Shown here in pieces: positions 48,927 through 57,700 of a stretch of DNA of 64,000 nucleotides. This stretch comes from Polytrichum commune (lineage: Eukaryota > Streptophyta > Polytrichopsida > Polytrichales > Polytrichaceae). Below the pieces are notes generated by a model, which was not told the DNA's origin, did no database searches, and saw only the letters and a list, made by a program, of their open reading frames with translations. The number at the start of each line of letters is the position of its first letter. The stretch's first letter is position 1. The stretch is taken from the NCBI GenBank assembly GCA_950295325.1, contig OX485804.1:7006001-7070000 (forward strand). The letters run 5' to 3'. The position numbers and the translations under genes are program-made.

Positions 48927-49634
48927 ATGGACGAAATTCCTAATCCTCCTATGTCTCTTTGCTACTTGGGAGGACCAGTAGACATAATCCGAAATTGGGT
49001 GAAGTTGCAAGGTGCAAGTGCACAACAAGAGAGAATCATACTAGCTGCATTGGATTCTAACTATCTTACAAAGTTGCCCAAGCCAAGGAAGTGGCGAAAT
49101 ATCGGCACTATCCCAAGGAATATAGCGTTTAGATCTAGGTACTATCAACAAGTAGCTCACATTTTGGGGTGGAAGGAGAGACATGTCCGAGGATTTTCGG
49201 ATGCTGTGAGAGACACATTGAGAACAGTGGTCTGGCCAGATGGTGGAGAGGCACAAGGAGACATGGCAACAGATTGTCCTCACGGAGTTGGAGGAAAGAG
49301 GAGCTTTGACATTGATGTTGCAAGTGAGCGATCTGGGATGGCCAAAGGATGTGAGTGCAAGAAGGAAGCTGCCCAAGTTAGCAATCAAGAGGGGCACATC
49401 CAAGACAACAACAAAGACAGGAGTCACTTACACAAAAGGTTGGTCGGAGGGAAGGAAGCGTGCGGGAGAGAGATTGAGGATTGCTGCAAAGAAGGCGAGC
49501 ATATCGATGGCGGAGAAGGCATCAACAACAACAAACGAGCAAGGACACAAGAGGAAGGCCCTGGAAGCAATAGGGCTGCCACCAACACGAAAGGGAGAAC
49601 GGGACGTGTGCTCCCAAAGTGGTTCCATACATGA
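48927..49634 (+). CDS. Upstream piggyBac-internal frame A (N-terminal part of an unknown protein)
   Basis: The first ATG after a long leader opens MDEIPNPPMSLCYLGGPVDI. The first ~100 codons look like a folded domain (WVKLQGASAQQERIILAALD; YYQQVAHILGWKERHVRGFS). After about 49,236 the translation becomes low-complexity, while the +1 frame (frame B) begins there and reads sensibly. The simplest view is that A and B were one protein, now separated by a one-base shift, an unseen intron or programmed frameshifting. I do not recognise the fold. It lies inside the transposon, on the transposase strand. Confidence 0.5.
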   Translation: MDEIPNPPMSLCYLGGPVDIIRNWVKLQGASAQQERIILAALDSNYLTKLPKPRKWRNIGTIPRNIAFRSRYYQQVAHILGWKERHVRGFSDAVRDTLRTVVWPDGGEAQGDMATDCPHGVGGKRSFDIDVASERSGMAKGCECKKEAAQVSNQEGHIQDNNKDRSHLHKRLVGGKEACGREIEDCCKEGEHIDGGEGINNNKRARTQEEGPGSNRAATNTKGRTGRVLPKWFHT

Positions 49635-51237
49635 CAGATTCACAGAGCTTATGGTAGAAGACCATGGAGTAGCAGTGAGGGTACCAAAGTACGTTGTGAA
49701 TGACTTAGAGCAATCGCAAAAGGATGAACAAGATTTAGATTGGATGTTAGGTGTTGTGCAAAGGAGCTACATTGATTTGCAGTCAAATGTTAGTATGTAT
49801 GATGTTTTATTTGCTGATGGAACTAGCAAATGTATTCCAAGTGGCTTCACGGAGCACATTTTGAGGCATGAAAACAATTCAATACAACCCATGAAAAATG
49901 TTGAGGCAACTTGTAATATTTCGAGTGATGATGAGTCTGAAGATGAAGAGGGCATTAGAGATGGAGACGACTGTTGGCCATGTGAATCACCTGATGACAT
50001 TCATGAGCAAACAGCAGAATGGGCGGGCTGGGCAGAAAGGCTAGAAAATCACGATGATTTGCAGCAACAAAATGGAACTAACTTGCAGCACAGCAAAGGA
50101 GCAAGGATGGTTGGAAGCAGTAGAATACCTTCTGTCACAGAGAAGTCCGAAGCACCGAGGAAGAATACTGCAGTAGCCTCACTGCTCCGAAAATCTGTGG
50201 GAGACGGCAATGGCTATCAGAAGGCAGGGCAGAAAAAAAAAATACCAAAATTGAGGCGGATCGGAGACGTACCTGGTCGAACAATGAGGCTCAGGTCGGC
50301 GACGATGAATGCTGCAGTGAAATCGCAGCACAGACTTCCAGCAATCTGCAATGGTTCTCACAAACAAAAACAAAAAACAGCACAAAAGGATGGGTGCGGG
50401 GACGTACCTGGTGATGTCCACCTGCAAGGTTTGGCTGAGCCGAGTGTGACCCATCTGCCGGAATGTGCCAAGACATTCACGAACGGCAACAATCAGCCAA
50501 AAAATCCAGTAAGAAGGGGTGGGTGCGGGGACGCACTTGCTGCAGCGGAATTTGATGTCGCAGCTGGGAGCAGTCGATGTTTGACGTCTCCGCACGGATC
50601 TCCGAATTCGGTGTCGCCGCTGGGACAGTCGGGGGACGCACCTGCTGCCGTGGGGTTCCTCGGAGCTGCAATCCTCCACAATCCTGCGCAGGTGGCCACA
50701 GGGGCAAGCTGCAATCCTCCACAGAGGCCACAGGGTGAAGCAATCACAGCAAAAAAAAAGATTTTCTGCAGACAGAAGGTGAATCGACCCTGTGAAGAGG
50801 GGTGCGTTCACTTACAGCAGCAAGGGGGGATCGACGACGTCCTCGGCCTGACTCCAGTAGCTGCGCCTCCACTGCAATCCGACGTTCCAATCCGGCGCAT
50901 CTGCAATCCAGCAAGGAGGGGTGAGATCGGCCGGCCAAGGGGGAAGCGCCCGGCAGGAGCTAGCGCTGGAGCTCGCAAGAAACTGAAGTCAACAAGGCAG
51001 GCAAGCATCGGGGAGAGTGATGGAAGGGAGACTACTGGAGGGAAGAGCAATGCCGCGTACAGCAGGGAGAGGGCGGGGATTGTGCTGCTCGGCGAAGCCA
51101 GCAGAGCACCAGTGCAGACAGCAGGGCACCACCCAGCAAGACATGCTGGTAACTTGTTTTTTTTGGTTTTTTTTGGAGCTATATTCATCTGTTTCTGTTT
51201 CTGGTGGAATATGAAGCACCATGTGAGAGTGCAGTGA
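49240..51237 (+). CDS. Upstream piggyBac-internal frame B with Tudor-like and acidic segments
   Basis: 665 codons from an ATG inside frame A. Residues ~40-110 are basic (KLPKLAIKRGTSKTTTKTG). Residues ~143-210 resemble a Tudor/Agenet-type chromatin reader (VAVRVPKYVV ... DWMLGVVQRSY ... YDVLFADGTSKCIPSGF). Residues ~229-255 are acidic (SSDDESEDEEG), like the acidic N-termini of piggyBac transposases. From ~310 on it is GC-rich low-complexity over tandem repeats and ends in an unlikely hydrophobic tail, so the true product probably stops or is spliced earlier. It may be the N-terminus of the transposase: a good acceptor lies at 51,358 and a good donor (GTAAGA) at 50,509. Alternatively it is a separate accessory protein. 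Confidence 0.5.
   Translation: MVERHKETWQQIVLTELEERGALTLMLQVSDLGWPKDVSARRKLPKLAIKRGTSKTTTKTGVTYTKGWSEGRKRAGERLRIAAKKASISMAEKASTTTNEQGHKRKALEAIGLPPTRKGERDVCSQSGSIHDRFTELMVEDHGVAVRVPKYVVNDLEQSQKDEQDLDWMLGVVQRSYIDLQSNVSMYDVLFADGTSKCIPSGFTEHILRHENNSIQPMKNVEATCNISSDDESEDEEGIRDGDDCWPCESPDDIHEQTAEWAGWAERLENHDDLQQQNGTNLQHSKGARMVGSSRIPSVTEKSEAPRKNTAVASLLRKSVGDGNGYQKAGQKKKIPKLRRIGDVPGRTMRLRSATMNAAVKSQHRLPAICNGSHKQKQKTAQKDGCGDVPGDVHLQGLAEPSVTHLPECAKTFTNGNNQPKNPVRRGGCGDALAAAEFDVAAGSSRCLTSPHGSPNSVSPLGQSGDAPAAVGFLGAAILHNPAQVATGASCNPPQRPQGEAITAKKKIFCRQKVNRPCEEGCVHLQQQGGIDDVLGLTPVAAPPLQSDVPIRRICNPARRGEIGRPRGKRPAGASAGARKKLKSTRQASIGESDGRETTGGKSNAAYSRERAGIVLLGEASRAPVQTAGHHPARHAGNLFFLVFFGAIFICFCFWWNMKHHVRVQ
50180..50960. 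repeat. Degenerate tandem repeats of ~130-150 bp with a GGGTGCGGGGACG core
   Basis: The core recurs near 50,264 (GATCGGAGACGTACCTGG), 50,394 (GGGTGCGGGGACGTACCTGG), 50,521 (GGGTGCGGGGACGCACTTGC) and 50,637 (GGGGGACGCACCTGCTG), each preceded by an A-rich stretch. A weaker unit follows near 50,750-50,800. Read on the minus strand the cores look like CAG|GTACGTC splice donors followed by pyrimidine tracts. They lie within the piggyBac element. Confidence 0.65.
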
Positions 51238-51319
51238 GCTTTGGGGCCAAGGTGTGCATTTTTTGGTTATTTTCTCTTTTCTAAATAAATGACTTGTTCA
51301 CAGCAGAGACTGAAACCAT

Positions 51320-53008
51320 ATGCTTATCAAAGTTTATGCTTTTGTGGTGTTGGCAGCATGTGCAAAAAAGGGTGAATTGTTGGATAATGAAGTTGTGGGT
51401 AGACAGAAGAGGGGGCATATAAAATTACCAACCTTGAAAGAAATTTACTGTGATGCATCGTGGCAAAAGACAGTCTCCACATTTGATCCGGCACCTGCTA
51501 AATTTAGGGGTCCGTCACCAGGCTTGCCAATCCCTTCTAATAAAATGCCCACGTTGTATACCTTGTTCCATAAGTTCTGGACTCCTCACACATTACGTAA
51601 AATATGTGCGGAGACAAATAGGTATGCATCGGAGATAAACCCACGTTCTAAATGCACTCCCAAAAAGTTACGGGGTGGGGATACGTGGTTTGCCTTACAC
51701 CCACCGGAGTTGAGGGCCTTTTTAGCAATTTCTTTATATATGGGGATAAAAATTGAGCCCAATGTAAGGTCTTATTGGAAAAAATCCTGTGATTTTTTGT
51801 GGTGCCCGGTTATATCCTCAATTATGACCCGGAATCGCTATGAACACATTATTCGTTGCTTACATGTGCATAATGACCATGCCGCAACTACGGATCGGTC
51901 AAGCGGGGACTTTGACAAATTGGTAAAATTACGGTGGCTATTGGATGAGATTAGGGATCGTTGTAAGGGCATGTGGAATTTAGGGAATAAGGTTACCGTA
52001 GACGAGATGATGGTACAATACAAGGGCAAGTATTGTCTCATCCGTCAATACATGCCTAAAAAGCCCACTAAGTGGGGAATCAAGGTATGGTGTCTTACGG
52101 ACTCTACATCGAGATACGTATGGACTTTCGACGTATATTGTGGGGCCAATAAGGGGGTTCCCGGAATCAAAGGGTCTAAGAAAGGGGAGGCTAAGCAAGG
52201 GGCAAATGTGGTACACGCATTATTGAAGGGGTTGGAGAATAGGGGCCACATAGTAGTTATGGATAACTTTTTTTCTTCAGTGCCCTTGTTTATGGAACTT
52301 TTGGAGAAGGGCACCTATGCGACGGGCACGGTTAGGGCCGACCGTATTGGCCTTCCAACCGCCCTCGCTAAAAAATCACTTTATGCAAAGTCCCCTCAAG
52401 GACATTTAGAGTGGAGGATGCATGCATCCAAAAAACTTAGTGCTATTGTATGGGTGGATAAAAAACCTGTCCTTGTGATGTCCACCGTGGCCCCACCAAT
52501 CCATGGGGTAGGGGAAGAATGTCCGGTGGTCTCACGGCGGGTGGGTTCCGTGCGTAAGGATGTTGAGACCTCCCCTATGCATTACCAATACACAACCTAT
52601 ATGCGGGGGGTAGATGTGGCGGACCAACTAAGGGGAGAATATTCCTCTCAAGTTCGGACTCATAAGTGGTGGCACAGGCTTTTTTTCTTTCTTTTGGACA
52701 CTACCGTGGTAAACACGTGGAAACTACATTGCGCACAGTCTTTGACTCTAGGAAACCGACCTTTGAGTCACAAATCTTTTCAATTACGCTTGGCCAAAGT
52801 TTTGGCCTCACACCACCTCCGGTCCCGCAAGTGCACTTCTCGGTACAATCGGCATGTCGGACTTCTTCATATGCCCATGTGGAGCCCACACCGCAAAGTT
52901 TGTTGTGAATGCCGCATACGGTGCCAAACTTATTGTCCTTGTTGCCTTGGGCATCATATGCATATTGGAGAATGTTGGGCGGCGGTGCACCGGCCCATTT
53001 TCGATTGA
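51320..53008 (+). CDS. piggyBac transposase (DDD, DDE_Tnp_1_7 family), intact
   Basis: Cuts the element precisely out of TTAA sites and reinserts it by an RNase-H-like mechanism, in the nucleus (family knowledge). Of 562 codons, residues ~75-470 form the catalytic core. D228 (VTVDEMMVQYKG), D315 (VVMDNFFSS) and D432 with D435 (YMRGVDVADQLR) match the piggyBac acidic triad and its extra Asp. A cross-brace-like Cys/His domain closes the protein (KVCCECRIRCQTYCPCCLG, then HHMHIGEC, 526-552), as in animal piggyBacs that use it to bind the ends. The first ~15 residues may be intron-encoded: TGTTGGCAG at 51,350-51,358 is a good acceptor, so the true N-terminus could come from upstream exons. No internal stops or shifts. 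Confidence 0.95.
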   Translation: MLIKVYAFVVLAACAKKGELLDNEVVGRQKRGHIKLPTLKEIYCDASWQKTVSTFDPAPAKFRGPSPGLPIPSNKMPTLYTLFHKFWTPHTLRKICAETNRYASEINPRSKCTPKKLRGGDTWFALHPPELRAFLAISLYMGIKIEPNVRSYWKKSCDFLWCPVISSIMTRNRYEHIIRCLHVHNDHAATTDRSSGDFDKLVKLRWLLDEIRDRCKGMWNLGNKVTVDEMMVQYKGKYCLIRQYMPKKPTKWGIKVWCLTDSTSRYVWTFDVYCGANKGVPGIKGSKKGEAKQGANVVHALLKGLENRGHIVVMDNFFSSVPLFMELLEKGTYATGTVRADRIGLPTALAKKSLYAKSPQGHLEWRMHASKKLSAIVWVDKKPVLVMSTVAPPIHGVGEECPVVSRRVGSVRKDVETSPMHYQYTTYMRGVDVADQLRGEYSSQVRTHKWWHRLFFFLLDTTVVNTWKLHCAQSLTLGNRPLSHKSFQLRLAKVLASHHLRSRKCTSRYNRHVGLLHMPMWSPHRKVCCECRIRCQTYCPCCLGHHMHIGECWAAVHRPIFD

Positions 53009-54155
53009 AGGTAATGCTCATCAATAAGTTTTATTTTTTTTACATTTGTACCCTCAATATGCAAAAGGCAGCTAAAATGCCATTAGAAACAATGTTCATA
53101 TGTAAAAGTTAGGCATGTTTGAAAATATATGTAAAAACCACGAGGTGAAAGTGATTTTAGTGACATTCTAGGGGGCTGTGATTCCTTTTTGTTGGATTGT
53201 ACAACTGAGAACATGCACAAACATTGTAGCTACCGGTCAAAAAAAGTTGCACGCTAAAATAGTTGATTATGTAGAAGTTATGACCTATTGACTAATGTTG
53301 ATTATTGGGGCAGCACCTTGTATGGCGGGACCGGGAGCGGCGGGCTAAATTTTAGAATAGATAAGTACTTCATTTAGTGGATAGGCTCAATTGAGGTGGC
53401 AAGTAGGTGGCAATTAGGTGACGACTAGGTGGTAGGTTGGAGGAAGTACCTTGTTAGAGGGAAAAGGGAACCACCCATGATGTAGGCAATAGGAGGTAGG
53501 TTGGACAAGGTACCTTGTAGGCGGAGAGGGGTCCCACCCATGATGTTGGGAATGGGCGGTGGTAGTTCTTCATTATTTCCCAAATGTTTTTGCTAATTGG
53601 ACCAATTTACTTATTTTTGACATCCACGGAGTTCCCGTATGTCATTTCTTTTGAGAATTGTTGCACTGGAAAGAGTAAAAAAATCCTGTTCTTTTCACCG
53701 TCAAATATTACTAATCACGACCATTGATGTGAAGCAATTTTCCATATGAAATTGTCAAGTGTTAAAAAAAACAAATGCGTTTCACCAATTGCAAGGAGGA
53801 GTGCGAATTAGATTTGGGTAGGTCTACATGCACACATAGGGTCATTGGATTCACATTTTTGTTCTCTTCAACATGATGGGGTTGTTCGTGTCACCTCTAA
53901 CTACCAAAAATACTTATGACCAATTTTAGCCAACATTGTGAGGAGGGGCAGCATACTAAAAAAAGATTACACACATTTATCTACATTGAATTTCACAACT
54001 ATTATGCAATCAAGGACTCAAAATTGGTGTACTTACTAATATACAAGTTCTAATCACATCTATACGGTTAGATTTTGGATCAAAGATCAATTCATGGCTT
54101 GGGGATTGTAGTAAAGACATGCACTATTTTATTAGAAAAAACGTCCATGGAGGGA
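53009..54155. other. Right subterminal region of the piggyBac element, non-coding
   Basis: Between the transposase stop and the right end. A tandem duplication of about 66 bp lies at 53,431-53,562 (TAGGTTGGAGGAAGTACCTT and TAGGTTGGACAAGGTACCTT, each followed by ACCCATGATGT). No gene recognised. Confidence 0.65.
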
Positions 54156-54171
54156 CTCGGGCATTTAGGGG
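54156..54171 (-). repeat. Right terminal inverted repeat of piggyBac element
   Basis: CTCGGGCATTTAGGGG directly before TTAA. It is the inverse of the left end with one mismatch. Confidence 0.92.
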
Positions 54172-54175
54172 TTAA

Positions 54176-54712
54176 AGGCACACCGAATTTGAAGCGAACC
54201 CAACTCATCCTCATCACTTCATCTCTGCTTTTTCTAACCTTACACCCCCACCTATTCCACTGCAACTATTATAAGTTTCAAGAAACATGTTCAATTCAAC
54301 TCTAGTGTAGAAATCTACATATATAAAACATGCCCAAAAACAATGGTTGAAACTTTCATGATTGAGCACTTCGGAGTTCATCACAAAGGCATAAGCCATC
54401 TCCAACTTTAGGTCATCAATGGAATTATAGTTGACCATCATCATGCAATTATTTGCTCACAATTCTCAGCTCATCCTTTTCTTCTTGATCACCGCAACAT
54501 CAAATTTGACGAAATGAATAATATGCATCCTAAACTCTATTTTTTCAAGTTGTCAACACTCTTTATACAAAGCTCTACCATACTTTGACAAAACCTGAAA
54601 TAACGCAAGATATATGTCGGATTAAGTTTGCCATCTACCCATGATCTAAAGGGGGCTTGCACATGTTATAAGACTTGATCCATGGAATTAAGCCAAGTCT
54701 ACCTATGGATTA
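54176..54712. other. Spacer between the piggyBac element and the receptor kinase stop
   Basis: Probably includes the 3' UTR of the minus-strand kinase gene. The short frames on both strands have no recognisable domain. Confidence 0.5.
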
Positions 54713-57700
54713 CTATCTTGGGTGTGGATATGAGGTTTCCGAGTCCCCCAAGAAGGTGCGAGAATCATCAAATTCGTTCAATGATGGTTGTGGTCCCATG
54801 GGGGCATGGTTGTTGTAGCTTTCACAGCCGTCACTGTTAGAAGTGGGTTGGCCATTGGATGAGTGTGTTTTCTTGTCTTTCATTTCGAGATCCCAAGCTT
54901 CACGAAGCTCACGAACGACGTCCCTCATGAAAGGCCTATGAATTCCTCTTGGTTCTACACTTTGGATCGCTAACTCTGCAACCTTCCAAACACTTTCCAT
55001 GTTGGGATTCCATTTCTTGATACTAGGGTCTAATATAGCTTCAATATTCCCCAGTTCTAGTGACTTTCTCACCTGCACATATAGATAGTACAAGTCCAAA
55101 TTAAGTCTCATATGTATATATCCTATGATGTCATAATAATTTCAATATTAACTCATAATGTCAACATCAAGATATTCTGATAAGGTAGGCCAGAGTCCCA
55201 AGGCTTCATGCAAGTAATACCCTGCTGTAGCCAGGGCATGCATTCACATGTTGCTATGGAAGAAGAAAGTAAAGCTTGCCATGTGTGTTTAGGAAACATA
55301 GATTTTAAAGATCTATTTGAAGTGTCCACATGCACCCACAACCAAACATATTACAATATGGAATTGGAATTGACTATATAAGAGTATTGGAAATACATCA
55401 ACAAGTAGATCGGTCAAAGCCCAGAAAATGAAATTGGCATCAACTTTCGCCCATGAAATAATATATTTTTATGAACACAAAGGAATATTTTAACTCAAAA
55501 TGTATTACTGAAAAACTAGGTTGGAAATTACAGCCATGGAGGGCCCTGCCAAGGCATTGAGAAGTTTCTTGCGGTTCGTTACATTATAAACATGATTGGG
55601 TAATAGATGTACATACCAGCTCATTGATGTTCCAATGGCTCCGGTCCGGAAGGGTGTTGTCAATGGGTGCTCGACCGCATATAAGCTCCAACAAAACCAC
55701 ACCAAAACTATACACATCACTCCGCTCTGTCAATGAATTTGTCTGCCAATATCTGCGAGCACGAACTCATTCCAAGTCATTTTCATGGCTTCCACCACAT
55801 TAGAAACACAAATCTCTTTTAGGTGTCATGAGACTCGAAACATTTGAACAACCACTCACTCATAACATGGATCTATGTGCGTAAATATCAAGCAACTTGT
55901 TTCTCTTCAAATTGCCAAACCAATTCTACAAATAGTGAATGAGCATTTACTCGGGATCCAGGTAACCGGCTGTTCCTTTAACCACGGTTGACACATGAGT
56001 AGCCCCTTCATCAGGTGCAAGCTTTGAAAGGCCAAAGTCGGCGACCTTTGCCACAAACTTGTTGGTGAGAAGAATGTTGCTACTCTTAATATCACGATGA
56101 ATAATGCGTGGATTGCATCCTGTGTGTAGATACTCTAACCCTGAAAACATCACCACCAATACAGAGGTTACAGATCATCCAACTTTACTTCAAGTGTTTA
56201 CATAATTCATGTTCTTGTTGATTATTCAAATATGTGATCCTTGTTGACCAAGTTGCATGTCAACAAGGACAATAAGGTGGTAACTCTTGGCACACAATCA
56301 CAAACAGGCTACCCAAAAACAAATATGGTAACTAGAGTGATTGAAATGGACATGATTTCTTGTGTTTGTTGCTACCCTTATGAAAATTGATTCAATAGCA
56401 CAAGTACTTCCTCCAATGTCAAAAATACTTTAGCAAAAATAGAGAACTCCAAAAAAAACCAAGAGATCCACATAATGACACAAGGAAAGTGTTCCTCAAC
56501 CACATGGCTCAAGTATAAACTTTGTGATAACTTACATAGCTACCCCAAAAGAAAATTCTCTTGAAGAAGGTTGGTCTCTTATAAGTGTGCGCACAAACGT
56601 CTTCCATTCCTCAAACATCGAAGTGATGCAATGACTTCACCTTCGGTTTCTTAGGAAACCAAGTGTTATGTTGACTAAACTACTTTGCATGTTTTTCCCA
56701 CTGCCCACTTCGGGTAACTAACCACATGTTGGTTCGAGTTCTCATGCAAGTGGCACTTTTCCCCGGGTGCCATTACATGGTTCAATGAACAGACTACCAA
56801 TAGAAGATTGCTATGTTTTTTGGGGGCCTGCTTCTAACAACCCCATTTAAACAAACAATATCCATGTCCCAGTGACTGTCAAACATCCAGAATGAGCATC
56901 CGATGGGAGGACTTTGGAGCTGAAGACAAAATGAAATCCTGACCTTGAATTCGAAACATTTTTGGAGGTCTTAGGAGACAAACCTTGAGCAGAGTTCAGA
57001 GCGATATCAAGTCTTGCTCTCCAATTCAATGGGTCCTTGATTGCCAAGTCACTCCCTGAATGAGGCACCAGCAACACAGCATTAAGCTCATACATCCTGG
57101 CCATAAATCTGGAGGATTAGATCATTTGCATGTGCCCATTTACCAGTCCGATTCCTGGAAATCATGATGATTGATTCTTCAAGAACTACTATTCCACAGA
57201 CATATGGTTTGTAGATTATTTTGCAAAATTTGTACAGTTTGCAGGAACATACCATAAAGGTGTTCTCGTATAGTGCCCTTATGCACAAACTCATACACCA
57301 ACATTTGATGGTTGTCTTCTTGGCAATATCCAACCAAGGATACGAGATTCTTGTGATGCACTCTTGATAGTAACTCCACCTGGGCTCGGACAATTTTAGC
57401 ACCCAAGTAACAAATTCGAACAAGCCAACCATCTATTAGCTATGGGGACAAGCAAGCCCGATCAAGTTAAATGGTGACATGTACAACATATGGGTCTGTG
57501 TTGTCCCGGCCTTTTCTATCCGTGCGTATGACACATCATCTTAAACGTGGTCTCCCCACCTTTTGGAAACAATGGAGAACATATAGGCCTTTGTTGTCCC
57601 AACCTTTTGCACCCGTGCATAATTTCATATCACTGTACCACAGTCCCATGGGTCCCATGCAACCCCCTACCTTTCCACAACGGTTGGCAACGGCAAGGCG

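Larger units (their letters stand above)
48200..54171 (+). mobile_element. Apparently complete piggyBac-superfamily transposon
   Basis: A 5,972-bp element with TTAA directly outside both ends (48,196-48,199 and 54,172-54,175), the invariant piggyBac target site. The left end reads CCCCTAACTGCCCGAG and the right end, inverted, reads CCCCTAAATGCCCGAG: 16 bp with one mismatch, starting with the C-run usual in the superfamily. Inside lie a 562-codon transposase with its catalytic residues, overlapping upstream reading frames, and non-coding subterminal regions of about 0.7 kb (left) and 1.16 kb (right) with palindromes and repeats. Matching ends and an uninterrupted transposase suggest recent activity. 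It sits in intergenic DNA 540 bp beyond the 3' end of the receptor kinase gene. Confidence 0.93.

Noticed and set aside
50179-50811. 210-codon minus-strand open frame inside the piggyBac element
   Set aside because: It is the antisense of GC-rich tandem repeats, contains repeated CVPAP-like peptides generated by the repeat, and shows no domain.
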